A DNA stretch of 64,000 bases from Hydractinia symbiolongicarpus (Eukaryota > Cnidaria > Hydrozoa > Anthoathecata > Hydractiniidae), in NCBI RefSeq assembly GCF_029227915.1, contig NC_079880.1, forward strand, positions 8,519,501 to 8,583,500, in the 5' to 3' direction. Below are positions 49,061 through 62,247 of this stretch, piece after piece. Positions within the stretch are counted from its first letter, which is position 1. The number at the start of each line of letters is the position of its first letter. Below the pieces are notes generated by a model. It saw only the letters and a list, made by a program, of their open reading frames with translations, was not told the origin of the DNA and made no database searches. Both the position numbers and the translations under genes were made by a program.

Positions 49061-51269
49061 AGAAGCTCTTGGTCTTGATTATAATCAATCAGGGCAAAAC
49101 AGCTAAATGAACTTGTTACAGTCGAACAGTGTTTTTTTATACGCATTGTAATTTTCGATTATAATATAAATTAAATATAATACGCAGGATAAATGATTTT
49201 ATTTTTTCAAATCTTCATATAGTATATGCTACAATTCTCAGGATTTCTCAATTTCCAAACATATTTCAAGCAGTAAAAAAAAGACAAAATTACGAACATA
49301 TTCAACGAAAGCACGAACATATTCAACAAAATTCGGAACATATTCGTTTCCGCACAGAACGTAAAGAAAAACTTTAACTTTCCCCGGAACGGAACGGAAA
49401 GGAAATTTTCCACACCATGGTGTAAACATTTTAAGTACGCATGCTCAAAAGCTTTTCTTTTTCTGCGTCTTTCGTTCAGCGGAAAATTTTCTTGATGTGA
49501 AAAACTGATTATTAATGTAATTTTAAATTGATTTTCAGATTGGATGCTTTACCTTCAAAGTTTGGAACCCAGTTTTATATTGAAAATTTTGTTATAATAT
49601 AGATATAATTTTTGGCTGAACAACATATATGCCTGAATATCTAGATAGCAATTTATGCTGAACATTTAGAAGCAGCGGTAAATGTACTTTTCTGTTTTAA
49701 TTATACATGAATTTAGAGAAAGACTTGAAATATGTTTAGCTGGCATACATTAAGAATAATCAGTTGTTTTGGCAATGGCTCGAATGGGAATATTCGTTCT
49801 GTTAAGATATAATTCCACTGCCACGTTCTGCTGATTATGTGTGTATTTACTTGCTGCTCCTATTTGCTATGTTTGCATAAACATTGTAGACAGGAACAAA
49901 ATTGCTTTTCAAACAACATATTCAGAACAAAACTGGTTTTCTATAGAGCTTTCGGAAACCTTGTTGTCAATAAATTTAATAGGTTCTCTCCAAGTTAAAT
50001 TTTCATGTAGGATATAGGAGAACTCCAAGAAATTTCGTCGAATACTTATGTTAAAAATTGGCTAAATTTAAACCTACGGATGCTTGCGTCATACTTTAAA
50101 AATACATGTAGTACAAAATATACACACATCAAATGGAAAACTGTAACTTCACCTTTGCCGAGATATTATCCTGTGGTAATATTCCCGTTAAAAATCTGCC
50201 CTGTGTCATTTGGTATCAAGCCTCTATTCTGGGACCCAGGGTTCTACTTTTCATATCTTAAAAAGTATACTCGCCTAGCGTATGGATTAAAATATACTTT
50301 TAAATGTGAAATCTCATTCTGTTTCCACTATCATGGATTTGAAAAAGTTTATAGGATATTTAAAATATTTTTTAAGATTTGAAATATTTTTGGCTCGACT
50401 TTTTTAAGTCTCCAAAGCAAGTTTCTTTCTTAACCTGTATGTAGCCAAAATAATTTCTCAAACGTCATCGGAGTGAAAGTGGTACTTTATAGGGAAAAAG
50501 TTTCGCGGGGAAAAAAACGCGTGCAATTATTTTTCAAGTTAAACTTGTGAATTTAGGGTGGGATACACCCTCGTCCCCAGGGTTTTTTGTCTTTTTGATA
50601 TGAGAGATGTCAAAACTCTGTCCCGGAAAAACTTTGTTACCGTAAAATAGAAGGAAAGACCAGAACATGCAGTCGCTGAGCACATCCGATTTTTAGAAAA
50701 TATGCGTTGTTCAAGTTTTCCTTTTCGGCCGCATTAATAATTAAGTTTTCGATTCCATCAGTGACACCAAGTAACAAAAAAACACAGCAACCTTAAGATT
50801 TATGTTTTAGTTTATCAAGTATACTAACTTCCCTCAAAACAAGCAGATGAAGTGGCGAGAATAATTCTAGGACCAGCCTAGACTATCTTATGTATCCATT
50901 ACTTGTTGTGAAGGGACATCTAAGTATTGCTTTTAAGTTTAACACAAATATTTTTCTCTACAATTTCTATAAAAACATTTGTAAATCGCAATGCTTGACG
51001 ATTCGGATAAATAAAGACGCATAAAAAGAAGGCTGGAAAGATGATTTTACACAAACTATTTCAGATAAATCTGAAAGCAATACTGAAAAAACGCTGATTG
51101 GCTGAAAATAAAATCATTTTCCAACTAAAAAAAAGAGAAATGTAATCCTAAAATCAACCAAATTCTAAATTCTAAAAATATTTTATAAAGCCTCTAAAAA
51201 TAGTTCTACGTAAATCAGTTTTCTATTAAAAACCATAAAAAAAGATTACGCCAAATATTTGTAGCATGT
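49061..51269. other. Intergenic DNA between the satellite and the SDR gene
   Basis: AT-rich, no gene supported. Short frames at 49.2-49.4 and 50.1-50.4 kb lack recognisable domains or splice context. A degenerate piece of the satellite word (TAAATGAACTTG) remains at about 49100. Confidence 0.5.
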
Positions 51270-54200
51270 TTAGTCTTTCTTTTGATTGCGACCAATAAAA
51301 TTCGACATTTGATCATCCAAACACAAGTAGTCAAGAATCGGTTTCTTCAACATGTCTGGAGAGAGGCTGAAAAGAAATATAAACAAAAAATGTTTTAGTT
51401 TCTTGCTTTACTTCACGTGCTCTCCACAAGCTGACTGACCATCAAAACTCGCGATGAACTTACTTTTTAAGGGCGATCACAAACCTAAGCCTTCCAGGAA
51501 CAAACACAGTCAACTCATCGTTAAGCACACTTGCCACTATCTGATTAACAGCATCTTCAGGCTCCAGCAATGGTAGAGTGTACGGAGATCTAAACACAAA
51601 ATTAGATGTCAGAATGGAAATGGCTAGGGTATGCACATTTTTTTGACCTTTTTCTTGATTAATAAATACTAATATTCTTGAACTATGAAGGTGCGAAGTT
51701 CTGAATTCACAAAACACAAATTTCGCAAGAACTTCTTGCCATAAAAATTTCTACTCTTAGGGTATGCTGGTCCTGATTGTTGTTGATTTCTATCACGCGA
51801 GACGGAATCTTTAAATTCGCCTGATAATAAAAAAATAGACAGATAGATAGACAGACAGATAGACAAAGAACAAATAGAGACAACGCAAAGTCTAGATGCT
51901 TTTAAGTTGTTGGTATCTAGGCTAAAACATTTGACCCCGGAAAACTTCCATATTCTCAAAATCCAACGAGCATGTCTTCTATCACTCTCAACCAATCTAT
52001 TAACCCTGACACATAAAAAATCCTCACGGTCCGCTAATGAGTATAGTGTATTTTTCCTGTAGCCAGAACGTTCTGTGGCTAAATCACAGCCATGGCCAAA
52101 TGTGCTTATCATTTCACTTTTGGTGGTTGACTGGAAACAAACAAAACGCAATGTTATTTTTTAAAGTCACGTACTCTGTTTATTTGAAGGGCCACGTCAG
52201 CAGAATTGACGTGTAGGAGTTATCGGAAGAAAAAAACCCGCCTGAGTTCGTCCTTAGATAACCAGTGACTTTGGCGAGTGGTCACCCTTCAGCCGTTTTA
52301 ATTCAATTTATTTTACGTCGGCAAAAAATGCCAACGTAAAATGCCACGCTTCACGTCCGCAATTTGTAGAGCACACCTCCATACACAAACATCAGTTAAA
52401 TTAAAAAAAAAAATGATAGCAAAATTTCAAACTCATCCAAGTTAATTTGAAAAGTCGACAAGCATATGGAAGATTCTATACTTTTCAAAGTAAAAGTAGC
52501 TGATCAGCACCCTCATCCTTTCATTTTTCCCCTATTTATCTCTGCCAATTCAAGGGACTCTCAATAAATGATTTTTGTCTTATCAACAAAATATAAAAAA
52601 GTTGTGAAATTATAACCAGAGTCAAATTAAATGCAATTATTGAACACACCCTTGTTACGATAAATGGTTATGACTGCTCTTAGTTGAGCATGTTGTTTTC
52701 ATTTTTGATGTTTACTTTATATTATTTCCTTTGATAACTGAAGCAATTCCTTAAAAAGACAAAAAAACTACATTTTGGGTTTTTTTCAGCTCAGCTGTTA
52801 CCAAAACATCCACCATCAACTTTTTCAAAAAAAAAACTTAAAGGAGAGCGTAAGTTACGAACGCCTAAATACTGAAAAATTCAAATGATAATATATTCGT
52901 TGATAAACGAATGAAATACCTATTGGTTCATTCAACTTATTGAGAAGTTATTATAATCAGATCACTTAACGTGACATAATTTATATCATGGAACCAATTT
53001 CAAAAAAAAGTTACAGTTTTTATTTCTTTGAATATACTAAGACATATTTGTTTTGCATGTAATTTGAAAAATCAGGATTTAAAAAATCACAGGCGTGTCA
53101 CCAAAATAAATAATAATTTGAATTTTTAAATTTCAAGATAATAAATGATTTCTTTTCTCCAATATTTCTTGATTTTAAGGTCTACTTTCCTGGGTTACTA
53201 ATAATGGAAACCATCAAGCGTGAGGCTTCTTGTTTTTAAAACTGTAATTTAACTTATAGTGGTGTAAAATGCACTTCAACTTATAGTGGTGTAAAATGCA
53301 CTTCAACTTATAGTGGTGTAAAATGTACTTCAACTTATACTGATGTAAAATGTACTTCAACTTATACTGATGTAAAATGTACTTCAACTTATAGTGGTGT
53401 AAAATGCACATCAACTTATAGTGGTGTAGAATGCACTTTAACTTATAGTGGTGTAAAATGCACTTCAACATATACTGATGTAAAATGTACTTCAACTTAT
53501 ACTGATGTGAAATGTACTTCAACTTATACTGATGTAAAATGTACTTCAACTTATAGTGATGTGAAATGTACTTCAACGTATACTGATGTGAAATGTACTT
53601 CAACTTATACTGATGTAAAATGTACTTCAACTTATACTGATGTAAAATGTACTTCAACTTATACTGATGTAAAATGTACTTCAACTTATACTGATGTGAA
53701 ATGTACTTCAACTTATAGTGGTGTAAAATGCACATCAACTTATAGTGGTGTAGAATGCACTTTAACTTATAGTGGTGTAAAATGCACTTCAACATATACT
53801 GATGTAAAATGTACTTCAACTTATACTGATGTGAAATGTACTTCAACTTATACTGATGTAAAATGTACTTCAACTTATAGTGATGTGAAATGTACTTCAA
53901 CGTATACTGATGTGAAATGTACTTCAACTTATACTGATGTAAAATGTACTTCAACTTATACTGATGTAAAATGTACTTCAACTTATACTGATGTAAAATG
54001 TACATCAACTTATACTGATGTAAAATGTACTTCAACTTATAGTGGTGTAAAATGCACATCAACTTATAGTGGTGTAGAATGCACTTTAACTTATAGTGGT
54101 GTAAAATGCACTTCAACATATACTGATGTAAAATGTACTTCAACTTATACTGATGTGAAATGTACTTCAACTTATACTGATGTAAAATGTACTTCAACTT

Positions 54201-57200
54201 ATAGTGATGTGAAATGTACTTCAACGTATACTGATGTGAAATGTACTTCAACTTATACTGATGTAAAATGTACTTCAACTTATACTGATGTAAAATGTAC
54301 TTCAACTTATACTGATGTAAAATGTACTTCAACTTATACTGATGTGAAATGTACTTCAACTTATACTGATGTGAAATGTACTTCAACGTATACTGATGTG
54401 AAATGTACTTCAACTTATACTGATGTAAAAGGTACTTCAACTTATACTGATGTGAAATGTACTTCAACGTATACTGATGTGAAATGTACTTCAACTTATA
54501 CTGATGTAAAAGGTACTTCAACTTATACTGATGTAAAATGTACTTCAACTTATACTGATGTAAAATGTACTTCAACTTATACTGATGTGAAATGTACATC
54601 AACTTATACTGATGTAAAATGTACATCAACTTATACTGATGTAAAATGTACTTCAACTTATACTGATGTGAAATGTACTTCAACTTATACTGATGTGAAA
54701 TGTACTTCAACTTATACTGATGTGAAATGTACATCAACTTATACTGATGTAAAATGTACTTCAACTTATACTGATGTAAAATGTAATTCAACTTATACTG
54801 ATGTGAAATGTACTTCAACTTATACTGATGTGACATGTACTTCAACTTATACTGATGTGACATGTACTTCACTTATACTGATGTGAAATGTACTTCAACT
54901 TATACTGATGTGAAATGTAATTCAACTTATACTGATGTAAAATGTACTTCAACTTATACTGATGTGAAATGTAATTCAACTTATACTGATGTGAAATGTA
55001 CTTCAACTTATACTGATGTGAAATGTAATTCAACTTATACTGATGTAAAATGTACTTCAACTTATACTGATGTAAAATGTACTTCAACTTATACTGATGT
55101 GAAATGTACTTCAACTTATACTGATGTGAAATGTACTTCAACTTATACTGATGTGAAATGTACTTCAACTTATACTGATGTGAAATGTACTTCAACTTAT
55201 ACTGATGTGAAATTTACTTCAACTTATACTGATGTAAAATGTACTTCAACTTATACTGATGTGAAATGTACTTCAACTTATACTGATGTAAAATGTACTT
55301 CAACTTATACTGATGTGAAATGTACTTCAACTTATACTGATGTAAAATGTACTTCAACTTATACTGATGTAAAATGTACTTCAACTTATACTGATGTGAA
55401 ATGTACTTCAACTTATACTGATGTAAAATGTACTTCAAATTATACTGATGTGAAAACCTGTCAAACATTTGCCTTGTATTTATATAAATTAAACAATTTA
55501 GGTATCTAATTTTTATTTGCCTTTATTTATTTATGACATTGAGCATAATTATAGTAACTAAATACTGAAATTTGTGTAAAATATTTAAATGCCAAACTGG
55601 ATGTCCAAAAAACATTTTAATCCTATGCCTTCTGCCGTAATTCAGTAAAAGTAAATAACATTCCAGAGATTTTGAAAATATCAATATTCAATGAAAACGT
55701 TTTTTGGATATGGATTAAAACATATTAGAATATCTGCATGAAAATATAATGGTACATACGTTTTTTTGCATGCATAATTAGTTTTAAGTCAAAAGTCAAA
55801 AAAACATATCAATATTTTCCAAAGTACATACAAATACCTAGACAACTTTTCAAGGTCTTTCTTATGAAATTAACTTTTTTTTGCCGGAGGTAAGCTTTAA
55901 GACAATACGAGTTTTCTTTTCAATTTTATTAAGTTAAGACAACAGCTTCAAGGTAATACTTAACAATATCCCCATGATAATAAAATAAAAAAGTCAAAGT
56001 TGTTCACTTACGCGCTTACTACTCCTCCGAACATTCCTGTCTTGATAAAAAATGGACAAATGTTGGTTGTTTTCACTTTGTCAGCTACCACAAGCAACTC
56101 TGCAGTGATTGACTCATGCAAACCAACAGCACCAAACTTTGACGCAGAGTAATCAACCAAAGCAGGGCTTCCGGCATGTCCAGCTGCTGATGATATAGTA
56201 ATCACGTGTCCATGATTCTTTTTTATCATTGGTCCTAAGAAGGCTTTTAATGTCTGAAATACAAAAACACGAATCCATTGTAAAGCATGTATAACAGGTG
56301 TCATGGCCAATTGAATTATCTTCAAAATGATGACCAAGATATAGTGGTTTTACAGAGTCGCCGACAAAATATATCATAACACAAGAGTCAAGTGTCATTA
56401 AAATATCCAAATAATTATGGCGGGTTAACTGAAATTTTTTCTAAAAACTGATTTTTACTTGTTATATTTGTTATATTTAAATAATTAGTTTACTACCTTT
56501 AAAAAATTAACATTTTTATCTGATTTACTTGTTTAACGAAATCTTGTGCTTCAGTTGTGACACTGTTTTTAGTTATGTAATTCTTGACTGATTTAGGATA
56601 GTGTTCCCACCTTGACTATATTAAACACTTCTAATTGATCCTATCTTATCTCTTAAATAAAAATTAAAATAAATGTAGGAATTAAGAGACTAAAATAGTC
56701 TAGCAACACTAGTAAAAGATAACACATCAGAATCTTTTATTAGATATTCCTAGGTTAACTTTTTTTTCAGGTACCTCAAAAATTCTCAAAATCAGTGGAC
56801 ACCTTTGGTTGCAAACTAATTAATATTAAAATCAATTAGCTAGTTAATATTAAGACAGGATAACCTAATGGGCTGATTTGGCTGTGATTTTAGTAATTAA
56901 AGATGGCACAGTTAGATTCAACCAGATATCCATATCCACACAACAACTAAAAAAATAACTAAAAGCACACCCAAAAATGAGAAATGGTGTTCACTTCCAT
57001 TGTTTTTATCATCAACTCATCTGGACACTTCATAAAATGCTTTCCTGTCACAATTCCTGCATTGTTGACCAACATGGTAACATCACCAATCTCCTCTCGA
57101 ATTCTATCAGCCAGTTCATACACTTTATGGCGGTCAGTAACGTCCAGTCTGTAACTGTATGCATTACCACCTTTTGCTAAACATAGTTAAAATTTCAAAA

Positions 57201-58000
57201 ATGCATTAATTTTAAACAATGTTATTTAATACAATACTTTGCACAGGTGCGTAAAAATGTCAGATAACAAAATAATAAGAGAAACAATGCCAAATTTTAA
57301 CTATTCACATCTTCTTGCATATTTTGACCACTGCTAGCTGTCAAATCACTCTTTCCATAAATTCGAGCATCTTACAAGCGAGATACTAACCTTTTACTAA
57401 ACTAGCAGTTTCTTTGGCACTAAAAAAGAGTGTCAAAAAACAAAAATAAGATGAGTTACAAATATATAATCAAACCTTTAACTAAACTAGCAGTTTCTTT
57501 AGCGCTCGACTCATTAATATCAGTACAAATAACTGTTGCACCAAGCTCTGCGAATTTAATGGACATGCCACGCCCAATTCCACTACCAGCTCCAGTGATA
57601 AACATGACCTAAAAAGAAAAAAGTTGAATGGGAAGTTAAATAAAAAAGACTGCTTTACTAATCTGTAAATTAAAATTTGGAAAAAAGTAGTGGAAAAAGC
57701 AAATCCTCTATGGCCGTTACCTACTACTCTCGCTTAGAACATTTTTTTGGGTCCAGTATATTTTTTCTCAACACATAATGCAAACTAATAAATATTTTCG
57801 ATTTATGGCTCACGATATCTCTAAGCTTCTTACCCAATAACTCTTTTTTAAAAATAAAGCCAACTAACCTCTCCATTGATGTCTTTTTTGTTTTTCGGCA
57901 AGAACGATTTTATAATAGCCCATGGCCACAGGGTGCAGATTTGGAAGAGCAGGTAAAGAAGTGCCCAGGTATTTTGTAGTAATGTTTCTAACGTTATCAT
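51270..58000 (-). CDS. Short-chain dehydrogenase/reductase, retinol-dehydrogenase type (SDR16C-like), copy A
   Basis: Six exons, minus strand: 57869-58000, 57476-57608, 56971-57170, 56012-56253, 51464-51589, 51270-51366. All introns are GT-AG, and the phases join cleanly to 309 residues. An N-terminal hydrophobic segment (WALLYLLFQICTLWPW) suggests ER or lipid-droplet membrane anchoring. Cofactor motif TGAGSGIG at 49-56, NNAG at 124-127, catalytic S177, Y190 and K194 (YSASK). These match SDR16C/RDH10-type NAD(P)-dependent retinol or steroid dehydrogenases; the substrate is not determinable. The 4.4-kb fourth intron contains the 27-bp minisatellite. Confidence 0.85.
51831..51868. repeat. Degenerate ATAG/ACAG microsatellite in the SDR intron
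   Basis: CAGATAGATAGACAGACAG-type tetranucleotide repeat in intron 4 of the SDR gene. No function suggested. Confidence 0.7.
53243..55455. repeat. 27-bp minisatellite, about 82 copies, with 324-bp higher-order repeat
   Basis: The unit includes ACTTATACTGATGTAAAAT and GTACTTCA. Twelve-unit blocks recur: the diagnostic GTGGTGTAGA occurs at 53421, 53745 and 54069, exactly 324 bp (12 x 27) apart. From about 54.3 kb the array is simpler. Because 27 is divisible by three and the unit lacks stops, long frames appear on both strands, but these are by-products of the repeat. It lies inside intron 4 of SDR copy A. Confidence 0.97.
57391..57419 (-). other. Duplicated 29-bp end of SDR exon 2 with intact splice-site dinucleotides
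   Basis: On the minus strand this is a near copy of the last 29 bp of exon 2 (KETASLVK codons), preceded by a T-rich tract ending in AG and followed by GTTAGT. If included between exons 2 and 3 it would shift the frame and give a stop within the microexon itself. It is either a dead duplication scar or a poison microexon. Confidence 0.5.
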
Positions 58001-58673
58001 TGTGATCTTAATAAAATAACATTGAGTATGATACCAAAAGAGGTATGATACCAAAGTATGAATTATGAAGTTCTATAATTTGAAATTTTAATTAAACCTG
58101 TGAAGTCTAGTGCACGAACAGCCAAACTCCACAATAAACACATCCTTTAAAATTTAATCTTCTTAAAGCTCTTGAATTATGACTTTTACATAAAATTGAT
58201 TACAAGAGAAGTCAAATTTAAAATACACCAAAGCCTCCATATAAGCACATTAAGGCCAAATTATTGTTTTAAAAACCATAGTTACATGCTTTTTTAGTGC
58301 TTCGCAAATATATAGTTAAGTTCTGACAAAATTCAGTATTAATTTACTTAATGATTGTAAAACCAGACATGTGATAAAAGACAGTGTAATATTACATAGA
58401 CATATAAAATTTTCATTTAAGATTATACAAAATTTTAAAAATTACAAAACTCCCTGATATTCTGAATCTCTGTCACATTTTAAAAATATCATAATCAAAT
58501 TTGCTAAAATATTGTTTTTCCAATCCTTCTTTATTTTTAGGAAATTCGTAAAAAATTCCTTTTCAGCACACTAAAAATACTGTTTTACTACAGATGATTT
58601 TTAAAACAGATACTAGTGAATAATTATAGTGAAATTTCCTAAACAACTGCACATTAAATATCTTCAGACGATA

Positions 58674-61600
58674 TTATTCACTCTTTTGGTTGCGACCAAT
58701 AAAATTCGACATCTGTTTATCAAGACACAAGTAGTCAAGAATTGGTTTCTTCAACATGTCTGGAACAAGGCTAGTAAAGAAAAATATACAATCAATGACA
58801 AAATACTATTTGCAGAATATTTCCTTAAAATTTTAATGTTTTTTTTCCTGATATTGGTAAAAAAACTTAAGCATGTGCACGTTTCATAGAAAAGCTACAG
58901 TAAAATAATTTGTTTTATAAGATACAAAGACCATGTGAATAATGTGTACACAATCTGCACAGTTTTATTCTACGTTTGTAAAATGATATGTTTTCAATTT
59001 TTTTTATTTGTATTACTCCTTTTTTATTACACAAGAAAAAAATTCAAAAATGATATCTTAGTTTGTGTCAAGCCAGCACAAGAGAGTAAAACTTAGTTGT
59101 TTAATAAAAAAACATCATCTTGCTACAAGTAAGAAAACGTTTGGTTAAAGTTGCAACGGTCATGTGCTTGTTGTGCGAAACTGATTCAGTGCTTCAGTGT
59201 GAAAATGTAAAGAGCATATCTCACTTCTTAGTGGCAATTAAGAATCTAAGCCTTCCAGGAACAAACACAGTCAACTCATCGTTAAGTACACTTGCAACTA
59301 TCTGATTAACAGCATCTTCAGGCTCCATCAATGGTAGAGTGTACGGAGATCTAGAGTGAAAAAAGATGGTTTTTTTTATATTTTCTTTTCTCTAAAGACA
59401 GCTTGACTAAGGAAGTACTACTAGCTATAAACTTTCATAAACAAACAAATTATTGTCAGAGGGCGACAAGACCAGTGATTAAAATAACGGCTGGTCAACA
59501 ATCACTAACTGCTAAAATTTGATATTCCATAATTAGGATACAAAAACGAATGTCGAAATTGCCTAGCAACTAATTGTGCCTTCCGCAATTGATAAAGTGT
59601 ATAGCCTACCATGGCTGATTAGTACATCTCGCCCCATAACAAAATAAGCAATGTACAGAATTTTTAGATGTTCACCGAACGTTTTGATGTTCGTTCGTGT
59701 TCCTGCACTTCCGCAAGATCTCATATTTACCTAGCTTTGAATGTCTGGCTGAGTTATTACATTTAGCAAACATGTGGCTAAACGTCTTAAAGGCTAGGCC
59801 AAATATCCTGATCTTTGGTTGGTTTGTAACTTTTGACCGAATGTTTAACTGTTCGATCAAATAACCGAAACATACAGCAAAGAAAAACTGCAATGGAAAC
59901 AATAGTCAGTATTCTGTTAGGATAGAAATGATTCTACCTAAAGACATACAAATTGATCTTTTTTCTTTAATAAAATATCAGGACAGAAAGGTAAAACTAA
60001 AGTAGAGTGCAATTTCCTAGAAATCTGTCAAGGGGTTGCTTGAGTCGTAAGTAGAATATTGATGCTAAAGGATTAGAAGATGCTGCTTTAAGGGAACTAA
60101 CACAAAATTTTTGTTTGCCTTTTTGTGTTCTGGAGCAATAAAAAAAACCCTGCTACCTTTCGGCAAAACTTCTAGATATCTGGCTAAACAACTATAAACT
60201 CTGGTGGAACCACAACAACTTTCAGCTAAATTTTTAAACTAAATTTTTAAACAAAATTATAGGAACTTCACGCTTAAAGGTAGGTAAATATGCCAACCAA
60301 ATTATCTGAAACATTCGGCCGAATTTTTATTATTTGAAATGTTCAAACTTGGTCCAGTTGAACATCAAAAACACCAAGTGTAATGATGTTCAGCTAAATA
60401 TCTAAAAGTTGATCACACACTTGTTATGGGATGAGATGTACTAAGCAGCCAAGAAATAACCACTAAATCTCCTAGCTAATGAACAATACATAAGGTTTCA
60501 CCAGACATCTTAAAAAGTTTCATAGCACCTTTGGGTTAATTAAATTGTAAAAAAAACTAAACTGCAATTTTTATCTAATTCTTATGATGTTTTTCTCACC
60601 AGAGGTTAAACTAAACATTTCTTCTTTTTTTTTTAAAAAATGTTTTGTTACTTTTATTTATTACATTTCCTTTATAACAAAGTTGATATTATCAAACAAA
60701 CTTTATATAAGAAAATTAGGGATAACTAAAGCATAAAATATCACAATTAAGAAAATTAAAATTTACATAAGCACGAACAAAATGTCTGCAAATATTACTT
60801 CTCAAATTTACTAGAAAATGAGAAATAATAAATTTTGACACTATAATCAAAATCATGTCAAATTAATTGTTGTTGCTAGATATTTTACACCTAATTTTTA
60901 AGAATGCATTTATGTTATATTATTGGGAAAATATGTGCGCATTTTATCGCATGGAATTTCATATGTTTAATACATCTGTCCCATAAGTAGTTACAAAGTT
61001 TAATTAAAGACTCCTGCTGTGAGATAAGGGCACACAAGGAACATTTTCATGGCGTGCTTTGCAACATTACTCCATTGCACGCGCATGATAAAAATTGCTT
61101 GTCTCCCTTATCTACTTTTTACTGCAATGTGAATGTTTTACACAACTCATTTTGATCTTAAAATTAAAGAATGTAAAAATCTATAAATATTAAAAACCAT
61201 ATGCAAAATAAAATTTTTGGTAAAACATAACAATAACAGAAAGAAAATAACAATCCCTAAAAAGTGCCCGTTTGTTCTGTCCAAAAAAGGCCAACGTAAA
61301 AAAAATGATTTATAAAAAAAACGAATTTCCAAATATTCCATGTGTCCCTAAGTAAAAAAAAACAAAAAAACATGTAAATGTCTCACGTGCTTGCTACTCC
61401 ATCAAACATTCCTGTCTTGATAAAATATGGACAAATGTTAGTTGTTTTCACTTTGTCAGCTACCACAAGCAACTCCGCAGTAATTGACTCGTGTAGACCA
61501 ACAGCGCCAAACTTTGATGCAGAGTAATCAACCAAAGCAGGACTTCCAGCATGTCCAGCAGATGATGATATGGTGATCACATGGCCATGATTTTTCTTTA

Positions 61601-62247
61601 TCATTGGTCCTAAGAAGGCTTTTAATGTCTAAAAACAAAAGAAACTTTGTTGAAGTAAATGGAGTTAAATTCCAACATGCTTAGCATACTAACTTGTGAA
61701 AATGGTTATATAGCTGTATTATATTTGTAGTGGGTGCAATACCTTCAAAACTGTGCATTGCTGTATGTGAAAAGGAGTGTGTGCACCAATTGTGGCATGG
61801 GCTTTACGTATAAGACATATAACAAATGATGTTCAAAATTTAATGGAGCAGTTAACATAAAAGGTAAAAAAAATTTGCAATAGTTGTGAATGTGCTTTCC
61901 CACCAGCTTAATTAAATATAAATTATTTGACTTGAAACCTGTTACATCAATGTAATAAAATTATCTTTATTTTTAGTTTTGCATTCAAACTCTAGGATGC
62001 CCATGAGAACTTTAAAAGATTAAGGTTAGAAAATGGAAAAAAGTACCCAGAAATGTGAAATGGTGTTCACTTCCATTGTTTTTATCATCAATTCATCTGG
62101 ACACTTCATAAAATGCTTTCCTGTCACAATTCCTGCATTGTTAACCAACATGGTAACATCACCAATCTCCTCTCGAATTTCATCAGCCAGTTCGTATACT
62201 TTATGGCGGTCGGTAACATCTAGTTTGTAACTATATGCATTACCACC
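58674..62247 (-). CDS. Short-chain dehydrogenase/reductase, SDR16C-like, copy B (5' exons not in window)
   Basis: Four exons on the minus strand: 62047-62247, 61387-61628, 59225-59350, 58674-58770, equivalent to exons 3-6 of copy A with lengths 201, 242, 126 and 97 bp (A: 200, 242, 126, 97). They keep NNAG, the SS-AGHAG serine, YSASK and the C-terminal MSNFIGRNQK. The extra base in the first exon comes from a change at the acceptor (AAAGGGT versus AAAAGGT), which would fit only if the upstream exon ends one base earlier. Exons 1-2 are not found between 62248 and 64000, so they lie beyond the window or are missing. Confidence 0.75.

Noticed and set aside
50080-50382. 100-codon plus-strand frame as a gene.
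   Set aside because: Low-complexity AT-driven composition, no domain, no homologous feature in the window and no splice or start context.
51669-52151. 160-codon minus-strand frame next to the SDR exon 5.
   Set aside because: It lies in intron 4 of the SDR gene, runs through an ATAG microsatellite and shows no recognisable domain.
53214-55509. Long repetitive proteins on both strands of the 27-bp array (up to about 550 residues).
   Set aside because: The unit is nine codons long without stops, so open frames on both strands follow from the repeat itself. The array lies in an intron and no start context or domain supports a protein.
59672-59902. Minus-strand 76-codon frame in the intron of SDR copy B.
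   Set aside because: No domain, no splice signals in suitable places, and ordinary intron composition.
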